From Alcanivorax profundi (lineage in GTDB: Bacteria > Pseudomonadota > Gammaproteobacteria > Pseudomonadales > Alcanivoracaceae), in NCBI RefSeq assembly GCF_003597125.1, contig NZ_QYYA01000006.1, forward strand, positions 1 to 64,000: a stretch of DNA of 64,000 nucleotides, read 5' to 3'. Position numbers and translations under genes: made by a program. Each line of letters begins with the position of its first letter. The stretch's first letter is position 1. Under the pieces are notes generated by a model. That model searched no databases, was not told the DNA's origin, and was given only the letters and a program-made list of their open reading frames with translations. Positions 18,550 to 25,854 of the stretch are shown one piece after another.

Positions 18550-19674
18550 TTAATACCAGATCGTAAATAGCAAACGAGTGACGGTGGCGTCGAAGCTGTA
18601 CAACGGCTCCTGCCCTGGCAAGGTGGTGACACGGATGTCCCGGAAGTTGTTGTAGTCAAACTGGAACTGGTCCACCCACAGGTGCAATCCTGCCCGATTG
18701 AAAGTCTCCCGCTCTGCTCGATTGAACTGCACGCCAATCCCTACCCCAAATACGGTGGAATCGAAGTCACTCAATTCCTTGTCGCGGGCCAGAAAATTTT
18801 GTGCATTCTGGAAAGGAAACAGGTCTGAATAAAAATCTGCCTGACCCTGACTGTAACGTCGATAGCGAGTCTCCAGCGTCCAATGCTGCCCCAAAGGCTG
18901 GATCAGTTTTACCTGCCAGCTTGTGGCGTCGATACCCCATGAATCGTCATACATCCGGTATTCGCCATGCAGCCCCGCACGCCACGGCAAATAGTAAGAC
19001 AAACCGATCGTAGTGGCCTCACTGGTACGGGTACGCGGATAGCGTTCAGGTTGAAAACTGTAGCCACCGGCGCTATTGAGATAGCGGACCGAGCGGTAAG
19101 GGTTATTCAGATACCCCTCATCGGTAATCAATTCTGCCTTGATACTGCCAACCAGATCGCGGGTTAAGACTTGCGATAACCCGATCCGGAAATGTCGCCG
19201 CTCGGCCTCATCGGAAAACGCACTGTCACCGGTACGAAACACTTCGTCCTTGCCCAGGGAGTAGCCCATGGTCAACGTGGTCAGATCACCAAAGAAATCC
19301 TGACTGAGATCAAAATGCGCGGAGTTCGCCTCAAAATCATTCTCTTTACTGTTGCCATAACTCAGGGAATAGATGGCCTTGCCACGAAGATAGTCCAGCC
19401 CAACGCTCTTCTCTGTGCGCTTTTCCGTGTAGGGACTGGCACTGGTCACCACATCAATTGAAGCGGCAGACACCTCATCCACGTAATAATTGGCGCTGAC
19501 CGCAACGGTATCGGCGAAGGACTTGCGCACCAGCACAGACGGCCCCTCAATCTGCATCCCACCACCATCATACTGGTGCCCCAGCAGATCAAAGCGGTCT
19601 TCCGGCAGCACCGCCGCTTGCGAGGATAGCGGCAACGCCAACAACAAAAGCCATCCTGCCCGTATCAGTTGCAC
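18550..19674 (-). CDS. DUF3570 outer-membrane beta-barrel protein
   Basis: A 374-residue protein with a Sec signal peptide (about 1-20) and alternating strand pattern to a C-terminal aromatic residue (RLLFTIWY), as in outer-membrane barrels. DUF3570 features are present: an EDRFDLLGHQYDGGGM start and SANYYVDEVSAASIDVVTSASPY. It starts at GTG 19674, overlapping the DUF4266 gene by 10 bases, with GGGAGG 6 bases upstream. In many bacteria DUF3570, DUF4266 and ApbE genes sit together; here ApbE is at the far end of the divergent operon. Role unknown; likely an outer-membrane part of the same assembly. Confidence 0.85.
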   Translation of the reverse strand: MQLIRAGWLLLLALPLSSQAAVLPEDRFDLLGHQYDGGGMQIEGPSVLVRKSFADTVAVSANYYVDEVSAASIDVVTSASPYTEKRTEKSVGLDYLRGKAIYSLSYGNSKENDFEANSAHFDLSQDFFGDLTTLTMGYSLGKDEVFRTGDSAFSDEAERRHFRIGLSQVLTRDLVGSIKAELITDEGYLNNPYRSVRYLNSAGGYSFQPERYPRTRTSEATTIGLSYYLPWRAGLHGEYRMYDDSWGIDATSWQVKLIQPLGQHWTLETRYRRYSQGQADFYSDLFPFQNAQNFLARDKELSDFDSTVFGVGIGVQFNRAERETFNRAGLHLWVDQFQFDYNNFRDIRVTTLPGQEPLYSFDATVTRLLFTIWY

Positions 19675-19883
19675 CCGCAGCCTCCCCCGGCACTTCCTTC
19701 AGCACCACGCATGGCTTCACGTGCCTGATGCACATGATTCATATAACTTTCAGCCACAGGATGTCCTGCCGCATTCATCACCGGATCGGCCAGACGCGAC
19801 CTCTCATAGGGTTTGACCCAGGGTTTGATAGAGCAACCCGCCAGCAACGTAACCAGCAGCAGCAGAACAATACGAAAGGTCAT
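19665..19883 (-). CDS. DUF4266 small lipoprotein with Gly/Cys tail
   Basis: A 72-residue protein with a lipobox at LLAGC (Cys16), the family core VKPYERSRLADPVM and a short helix before the tail. It ends in a Gly-rich segment closing with Gly-Cys-Gly-Cys-Asn, an unusual extracytoplasmic paired-Cys tail that could bind metal or be reduced by the neighbouring thioredoxin. Start ATG 19883 overlaps the TlpA stop by four bases (ATGA), so the two are translationally coupled, and its end overlaps the DUF3570 gene. Function not established. Confidence 0.88.
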   Translation of the reverse strand: MTFRIVLLLLVTLLAGCSIKPWVKPYERSRLADPVMNAAGHPVAESYMNHVHQAREAMRGAEGSAGGGCGCN

Positions 19884-20377
19884 TCCAGCACCAACGCCTT
19901 TACCTGATCTTCGTACTTGTCCATGTAGCCATCCTTGTAGCCGCGGTGGTGGTGACGAACCACACCGTTTCGGTCAATCAGTACGGTGGTGGGCATGGCG
20001 TCAACCCCATAGGTTTCACTGGTAAGATTGTCGGGATCGAACAGAATCGGGAAAGTAACCGGCACCTTGTCGAGCAGTTTGAGCGCCTGACTTCGGTCTT
20101 CATCCAGATTTACGCCCAAAATAGTGAAACCATAGTCACGGTATTCACGGTAAAGGGTGTCAAGCAATGGCATTTCTGTCCGGCATGGGCCGCACCATGA
20201 GGCCCAAAAGTTAACAAGCACCACGGTGCCACGCAGCTCATTAAGCTTGACGTTAGGCCCGTCAAGAGACTCGAGAGTAAACCCTGCAGCAGGCTTGCCC
20301 TCCTCAGCCGCCACCGCCGGGCCTGTCAATGCCAGCCCTGCTATCAATACAGCGGCAAGAATTCGTTTCAGTTTCAT
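19880..20377 (-). CDS. TlpA-like secreted thioredoxin
   Basis: A 165-residue protein with a signal peptide (about 1-23, ending AVAAEE) and a thioredoxin fold of the TlpA/ResA class: FWASWCGPCRTEMPLL active site near 57-72 and cis-Pro loop DAMPTTVLID near 126-135. Such proteins keep periplasmic cysteines reduced for cytochrome c maturation or for partner proteins. It lies between two outer-membrane barrel genes and the Cys-tailed DUF4266 lipoprotein in a tight operon containing a haem-binding lipoprotein, so haem-site cysteines or the DUF4266 tail are plausible clients. That is inferred from context. Confidence 0.92.
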   Translation of the reverse strand: MKLKRILAAVLIAGLALTGPAVAAEEGKPAAGFTLESLDGPNVKLNELRGTVVLVNFWASWCGPCRTEMPLLDTLYREYRDYGFTILGVNLDEDRSQALKLLDKVPVTFPILFDPDNLTSETYGVDAMPTTVLIDRNGVVRHHHRGYKDGYMDKYEDQVKALVLE

Positions 20378-20399
20378 TTGCGCACCCCGATTATTATTT

Positions 20400-21065
20400 T
20401 CAGAAATACAGACTCACGCCCGCCGTCATTTCCAGATTATGCGTGGTCTTGTCTTCACCCAAGATATCGTGAGTAAAGATATGGTCCTTCATGTCCACGC
20501 GAACGGCAGTAAAGTCATTGATGAGAAGCCGGTAGCCAACCCCCGCGCTGATGGTGAAATATTCATCGCCGGCAAAATCTGTCATCCCGGCACCACCAAT
20601 CAGGAATAACGAATTATTGAAAGCCCGATTACGGGTCAGGAACGCTTCGCCAGGCAACAAGTTATAGCCAATTGATGCCTGATAATAGGTAAACTCCCGC
20701 TCCTCATCTGTCAGCAGCTGCACGCCTGCATTCAAGGTTTCGAAGCTGGTTTCATCCCCTTTGGCTCTCCCCAGGGCGGCCTCAAAAAAGACATCCTCGG
20801 ACAGGTGATAGTCAAAACGAAGCCCTATCACTGGCTGGGTACCAAAATCTTCAATGGAGATCAGTCCCGCGTAAATTCCGGCTTCAAAGTTTTCGGTGTC
20901 GATCTCGGCTTCCCGGATACGGCGTCGTTCAATACGCGGGTCCAGTACAGATTCAGGAGAGGCCTCACGCACAACCGACTCACGGTCATCGGTCCCTTCG
21001 GCAAAAACAGTGCCTGATGTCATCCAGGCAAGGATCAGAACAAGACGGAGAAACCAAGTTTCCAT
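20400..21065 (-). CDS. Outer-membrane beta-barrel domain protein
   Basis: A 221-residue protein with a signal peptide (about 1-22), a charged linker (about 25-55, RIERRRIREAEID) and an eight-strand-like barrel ending in SLYF. The GGAGMTDFAGDEYF and VDMKDHIF runs match the barrel family first seen in myxobacteria and some proteobacteria, in which DIRDH-type and GAGxTxFAGD motifs recur. Its start overlaps the end of the SH3 barrel gene by 31 bases. The two barrels are probably made together as partners. Confidence 0.8.
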   Translation of the reverse strand: METWFLRLVLILAWMTSGTVFAEGTDDRESVVREASPESVLDPRIERRRIREAEIDTENFEAGIYAGLISIEDFGTQPVIGLRFDYHLSEDVFFEAALGRAKGDETSFETLNAGVQLLTDEEREFTYYQASIGYNLLPGEAFLTRNRAFNNSLFLIGGAGMTDFAGDEYFTISAGVGYRLLINDFTAVRVDMKDHIFTHDILGEDKTTHNLEMTAGVSLYF

Positions 21066-21799
21066 TCTTCAAGATTCCGGTTGTCGTTTTCTTCGGTGAA
21101 CAGCACATAGCTGCGGTACTCACCCCTCATGACAAAGCCTCGTGCCAGATACACGTTCAGCCCTATCCCACCAAAAGCGTAGTTTTCCTCACGATTCTCA
21201 GGTTGGACCAATGTCGCCCGGGGCTCAATCCTCGCTCTTCCTGTCCCGAGAGCCACATAGGGAGAGACTCGCCACTGAGGGAAAAGCTGGTGCTGCACAT
21301 TGACATCAAAGAGGTTGTTATTCGAAAAATCGCCACTGGCTTGCGAGTACATCAACTCGCCAGTGAGGTTTTCTGTAAAACGGTAACCCAGAGCCACACC
21401 AAGGGAGGTCGCACCATCCAGCTCCCCCACCAGGACAGAAGCGTGCCAGTGGCCTTCCTGAAAAGCTTCGTGCCCAAGAGCATCCAGCTCGGGAGTTTCC
21501 CCGGTGCCATCCAGAGTGGCAGCAAGAGCGGTGCGAGGAACCCAACCTGATTTCCCCCGAACGGTCTCCACTTTTAACCATCCCGCACGCATGTACAGGA
21601 TCGTCAGCGGGGCATCGCGCTCCACAACATGAAAGACGGGATAGCCCCGCCCCGGCCCCGTGTGAACTTCCACGTAGGGGTCCGAGACTTTCACCTGGAC
21701 GGCGTCATATTCCCGCTCGAAGGCGTCATCAGACTCGGGCTCGGCGGCCAACAGCAGCGGCGGCAGCCAACAAGCCAAAAGGATCACTACAAGGCGCAC
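21035..21799 (-). CDS. SH3-domain outer-membrane beta-barrel protein
   Basis: A 254-residue protein starting at GTG 21799 (GGAG 9 bases upstream), with a signal peptide (about 1-18), a bacterial SH3 domain (about 35-92; VEVHTGPGRGYPVFHVVE and GWLKVETVRGKSGWVP) and a C-terminal barrel (about 115-254) ending in Phe. The SH3 part could hold peptidoglycan or a partner in the periplasm. It follows the haem lipoprotein by 45 bases and overlaps the next barrel gene. No enzymatic motif seen. Confidence 0.8.
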   Translation of the reverse strand: MRLVVILLACWLPPLLLAAEPESDDAFEREYDAVQVKVSDPYVEVHTGPGRGYPVFHVVERDAPLTILYMRAGWLKVETVRGKSGWVPRTALAATLDGTGETPELDALGHEAFQEGHWHASVLVGELDGATSLGVALGYRFTENLTGELMYSQASGDFSNNNLFDVNVQHQLFPQWRVSPYVALGTGRARIEPRATLVQPENREENYAFGGIGLNVYLARGFVMRGEYRSYVLFTEENDNRNLEEWKLGFSVLF

Positions 21800-21844
21800 A
21801 GGGTGCGTCTCCCCTTTCTATTCATAGACAGCCGCAAGGCTGTA

Positions 21845-24469
21845 TTAATTTTCCGGTACCCGGAAAGGATCGTTATACAGCTGCGCGCCAATATCGATCC
21901 ACTCAGCAATCAAACGGAGTTCCTGAGCGCTTAGCCATTCCTCATGCCCTCCATCAACCGCAAATGTATCAAAGAAACGGTCCGAATTGCGTGCTTGTCC
22001 TGCACGAATAGCGGCCGCCACGGGTACCGGCTCTGTCACAGGGACAGGATTGTCGTCGCCATCCAGCACCAGCTCACCCTCTTCATCCGTCTGGTACACA
22101 ATATTCCCTTCATCATCGAAGACAATGACCAAACGGTCTACAAGTGCACCATCCTGCAATTCAAGTTCGTTGTCATTGAATAGCAGTTCCCGATAACTGG
22201 TCAGCTGGTCCGGCTGATCCGGAGAGGGATCACCAGTGAGCTCAAGCTGCCCGGGAGGAACCTGCAGGGCATTCATGCTATCGCGACGGTTGTGACAGAC
22301 TGAACAGGTGACATCCTGCATGGAGCCATCGACGTCGGCGACCCTGGGCAAATCCCACAACGGCTGGATGTGGTCCTCATAATGGATGGTCGCCCGACAG
22401 CCCGGCGCCCAGGCACCCTGGCACTCAGGTGTCACCGGGGTTGGGGTGTTCAGGTCCTCGTAGGACAACAACACTTCGGTATCCGGATCTGGCGCGGGAT
22501 CGCTCCAGGCGTCAAATGCCCTCAGGTCTACCGACGGCATGGCGCGTTCGGGATACAAGCGCGTCAGCGCCTGCGCCATGGTTTCTCCCGCATCCGCGAA
22601 ACCGACCACATCAGAGCGGGTATTGGGGAAAGGCTGGCCGGTAAAGGGGGCTCCAGCGTTGAGAGAAGGCGCCATGCCATCAATCCTGCCATGGGGCAAC
22701 GGGCTGTTGTTACTGTGACATCCCTGACACTGCAGGGTCTCGCCGGGACGCAAATTGATCCATGCTCCATGGCGGGAATACACGGCCTTGCCTTCCGCAT
22801 CCACCAACTGAAGGCCTAAAGGAGCATCCGCAGGAACCTGCACGCGAACCGATCCATCGGGTTCAACCGGGATGTACCCCACGATTTCACGCATTCCGAA
22901 ATTGGGAGCCCGGCCAAACTGGGCACCACTGATATCCCGAACATCGTCATCGGGAATCAGTACCCCCTTGGTAATTCTCAGAAAACGGACCGCGCGTTGC
23001 TCGGGACTTACCTGGTTCGGATCGCGGTAATCCGCAATAGTGTTGACTCCTGCCACTCCCCCATCAAACGTAGCGAACGCACCATCCCGGTCATGAACAC
23101 TGCGAATATCCAGCATTGCCATATTGTCTTCAGCAAGCGCATCGTCGCGCTCCGGCAGCACTGCCGGCGCCGCAGACGGCTGTGGCGTGGCGACCGCAAG
23201 CTCCGTCACCCACAAGCCATCGCGGGGGTTTACCACTGGCCGTTGGGTGCCTTCCGCAGGGTCAAACACCCACAACCCATAGGCAGGAGGTGCCGCTGGC
23301 AAGTCCTGCGACAAATATTCGTCGGTGCAGGGTCGCAGGGTTTGCCCTTCCAGCAAACGACAAGGGGACCAGGCCATCAGGTAGCGTCCCGTACCATCAC
23401 CAAGATCAAGGACATCGGCAACTGTTCCGCTGGTGATGTCGCCCGAAAGTCGCGTCACCGGAATAGGCAGGGGCTGTTCAGCCTGAGCGCCCACAATGCC
23501 AAACAGAGGAGTGTCCTGGTTCACAAAACGAGCCACATCGATGGCCACCGGTACCAGGGAATTGCCAGCGACCAGTTCCCTCAATCGAACAGCCGTCAGC
23601 ACACGCCCATCCCCCATCATGGTCATCGGCAGGAACTGGCGGTCTTCCTGATCTTCACGAGCATGACTATCAGCTCCATAGAGCGGTGTCAGTGAGGTAC
23701 CGTCCGGGTTAACGCGGTAAAGATCAAACCGGTCTTCGTTATCCTTGTTGTCCCAGCGCTGGAAGACAATGCGGCCGTCATCCATCACCAACGGTGCAAC
23801 GTCATGGCTCATATTAAAGGTGATCTGCTCGATATCGTTGCCATCCTCACCCATCACGTGCAAGGCAAAAGCGTAGCTGTCACGGCCTTCTTCGAGGGGG
23901 GCGAACTGGGGCTTGCCCTCGTCCAGTAGCCGGGCCCGGGCCTGACGCTGACGGGTGGAAGCAAATACGATACCGCCTCCAGGCAGGTAGGCGGGGTAAC
24001 GGTCCTGCCCCTGTTCGGCAATCAGGTCGCTGGTGACAAGCCGCCGGGCAACCCGGCTATTGAAATCGTATTCCCAGAGATTCCAGGTGGGCTGCTCATC
24101 CTCATCCGCATCCTCGATCTCTGGGGCCCGAGCCGAAAACAGCAGCCGATCGCCCGCAGGGCTGACCACCAGGTCGCGAATATCGTGACCACCACCCAAC
24201 AGGGGAGTCGAAATATCACGTGCCACGGCGCCACTCGACAGCCCATCGCGCACCATCAGTCTCGCCCCCGCCATAAAGGCCGCAGGCTGCTCCAGGCTGT
24301 CAGGCTCCATATCCATCTCCATGTCCGCAACCGGCACGGTACGTTCCACGTACGCCACCGGAATATCGGTCACGGTAGGATCCTGGCCTTGTTCTCCCCC
24401 GTCCACACCCCCGCAGCCGCTGATCACCCCCAGCAGGCACAGAAGTCCGGATAAGCTTGTTGTTTTCAC
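21845..24469 (-). CDS. HzsA-related haem-binding lipoprotein
   Basis: An 874-residue protein with a lipobox at ISGC (Cys19), TolB/WD40-like beta-propeller strands (about 70-340, e.g. GDRLLFSAR, GGGIVFASTRQR, DGRIVFQRWDN), and a C-terminal part with two c-type haem motifs, CQGCH near 579 and CSVCH near 722. Overall order resembles the hydrazine-synthase alpha-subunit-related proteins common outside anammox bacteria; hydrazine synthesis is not implied. It is the first gene of the leftward operon and divergent from another c-haem gene. Acidic stretches near 815-850 (DEEGNIVYQTDEEGELVLD) may bind calcium. Probably an electron-transfer or sensing lipoprotein. Confidence 0.82.
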   Translation of the reverse strand: MKTTSLSGLLCLLGVISGCGGVDGGEQGQDPTVTDIPVAYVERTVPVADMEMDMEPDSLEQPAAFMAGARLMVRDGLSSGAVARDISTPLLGGGHDIRDLVVSPAGDRLLFSARAPEIEDADEDEQPTWNLWEYDFNSRVARRLVTSDLIAEQGQDRYPAYLPGGGIVFASTRQRQARARLLDEGKPQFAPLEEGRDSYAFALHVMGEDGNDIEQITFNMSHDVAPLVMDDGRIVFQRWDNKDNEDRFDLYRVNPDGTSLTPLYGADSHAREDQEDRQFLPMTMMGDGRVLTAVRLRELVAGNSLVPVAIDVARFVNQDTPLFGIVGAQAEQPLPIPVTRLSGDITSGTVADVLDLGDGTGRYLMAWSPCRLLEGQTLRPCTDEYLSQDLPAAPPAYGLWVFDPAEGTQRPVVNPRDGLWVTELAVATPQPSAAPAVLPERDDALAEDNMAMLDIRSVHDRDGAFATFDGGVAGVNTIADYRDPNQVSPEQRAVRFLRITKGVLIPDDDVRDISGAQFGRAPNFGMREIVGYIPVEPDGSVRVQVPADAPLGLQLVDAEGKAVYSRHGAWINLRPGETLQCQGCHSNNSPLPHGRIDGMAPSLNAGAPFTGQPFPNTRSDVVGFADAGETMAQALTRLYPERAMPSVDLRAFDAWSDPAPDPDTEVLLSYEDLNTPTPVTPECQGAWAPGCRATIHYEDHIQPLWDLPRVADVDGSMQDVTCSVCHNRRDSMNALQVPPGQLELTGDPSPDQPDQLTSYRELLFNDNELELQDGALVDRLVIVFDDEGNIVYQTDEEGELVLDGDDNPVPVTEPVPVAAAIRAGQARNSDRFFDTFAVDGGHEEWLSAQELRLIAEWIDIGAQLYNDPFRVPEN

Positions 24470-24483
24470 CCGTTCATCCGTCT

Positions 24484-24525
24484 TTCTTAGTTTTACGTCA
24501 GTATCGCGAACTTATTCTTAGTTTT
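24484..24525. promoter_or_regulatory. Paired direct repeats in the divergent promoter region
   Basis: TTCTTAGTTTT occurs at 24484-24494 and again at 24515-24525, a 31-base period (about three helical turns). They lie 15-56 bases before the haem lipoprotein start, in the 203-base region shared with the rightward operon. Binding protein unknown. Confidence 0.4.
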
Positions 24526-24672
24526 CTGGGGCCCATATCACAGAGCCTGATGCAGAATGTCATACAGAATAACAGTGGGATACGGGAATTCTGTTGAACG
24601 GTCGTAACAACTGGCTTGCCTGTCGCCCATAATGCGACGGCACAGAGAAGACAACAAAAGAGGATGCTTCCA

Positions 24673-25851
24673 ATGAGACGCACCCGGGGGATCGTGCTAG
24701 CCACAATGGCGCTACTGCTCAGCACGCAGGGCCAGGCCAGCAGCCGCGATCAGGCACAACGCATACACAACCGGCTTGCAGGGGTCCCTGCAGATGCCAG
24801 CACACTGGATACCATGGCGAGCATGATTGATGGCGCTGGCGGCCCCCAGGCCGCTGCCGAACTCGCCATGGAACACCCAGCGTTCTACAACGTCACACTC
24901 AAGCAGTTTGCCGCTCCCTGGACCAATGAAGCCCAGGATGTGTTCGTTCCGCTTAACGATTACACCGCTACGGTGATCGGTGCCATCCGTGACGACGTGG
25001 ATTTTCGCCGCATTCTCTACGCCGACCTGCTCTACGTCGGTAACGCCAGCCCCGCAGCCGCGGCGGACAACAACGCACATTACCGAAATCTGGAAAACCA
25101 GCATGCGGACCTTAAAGAGGTTCTGCAGCCCACCAGCCAGGTGTCTCAGTACGGTACGCCCGCAGAGGCCGTTGCCGGGGTACTGACCAGCCGGGCTGCG
25201 GCCCAGGCATTTTTCTACGCGGGCACCAACCGGGCCATGTTCCGTTTCACCCTGATGAATCACATGTGCCGTGATCTGGAGCAGGTCAAAGACGTGAACC
25301 GACCGTCAGACAGAATCCGTCAAGATGTCAGTCGCAGTCCAGGCGGTGACAGCCGGATCTTCCGCAACAACTGTATCGGCTGCCATAGCGGCATGGATCC
25401 CATGGCCCAGGCTTTTGCCTACTACGACTGGCAAGGTGACCAGGAAGGGGATGGTGGGCGGATGCTTTACAACACCTCCAGCGACCCCGACACCGGAACC
25501 CGGGTCCAGGGCAAATATCTGATCAACAGCAACAATTTCCCCTGGGGCTACATCACCCCGGATGATCGCTGGGACAATTACTGGCGGGAAGGCACCAACG
25601 CCAACCTGGGCTGGGACAGTACTGGCCAGGGGTACGGAAACGGCGCCGCCAGCCTTGGCCGCGAGCTCGCCCACAGTGACACCTTTGCCACCTGCCAGGC
25701 AGAAAAAGTATTCGAGGCCGTTTGCCTTCGCAAACCCGCAGACAGCACCGATACCCAGCAAGTGGCCTCCATGACGACGGCCTTCAAAAACAACAACTAC
25801 CGCATGAAGTCGCTGTTTGCCGATGCGGCCGTTTACTGCATGGGGGACTAA
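24673..25851 (+). CDS. Secreted mono-haem c-type protein, first gene of rightward operon
   Basis: A 392-residue protein with a signal peptide (about 1-23, ending GQASS) and one c-haem motif, CIGCH at about 234, inside RNNCIGCHSGMDPMAQAF. That run resembles the C-x-x-CH...MDP haem segment of DUF1588-type planctomycete cytochromes, although the rest was not recognised. ATG 24673 was chosen because AGAGGA lies 8 bases upstream and the signal peptide then starts properly. Three bases separate its stop from the next gene, so co-translation is likely. Other Cys residues near the end may form disulfides. Role in the island inferred, not known. Confidence 0.75.
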   Translation: MRRTRGIVLATMALLLSTQGQASSRDQAQRIHNRLAGVPADASTLDTMASMIDGAGGPQAAAELAMEHPAFYNVTLKQFAAPWTNEAQDVFVPLNDYTATVIGAIRDDVDFRRILYADLLYVGNASPAAAADNNAHYRNLENQHADLKEVLQPTSQVSQYGTPAEAVAGVLTSRAAAQAFFYAGTNRAMFRFTLMNHMCRDLEQVKDVNRPSDRIRQDVSRSPGGDSRIFRNNCIGCHSGMDPMAQAFAYYDWQGDQEGDGGRMLYNTSSDPDTGTRVQGKYLINSNNFPWGYITPDDRWDNYWREGTNANLGWDSTGQGYGNGAASLGRELAHSDTFATCQAEKVFEAVCLRKPADSTDTQQVASMTTAFKNNNYRMKSLFADAAVYCMGD

Positions 25852-25854
25852 GCG

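Noticed and set aside
21845-24469. Hydrazine synthase (anammox) reading of the HzsA-related protein
   Set aside because: Only the alpha-like propeller/haem architecture is shared; no beta/gamma subunits or other anammox genes are present.
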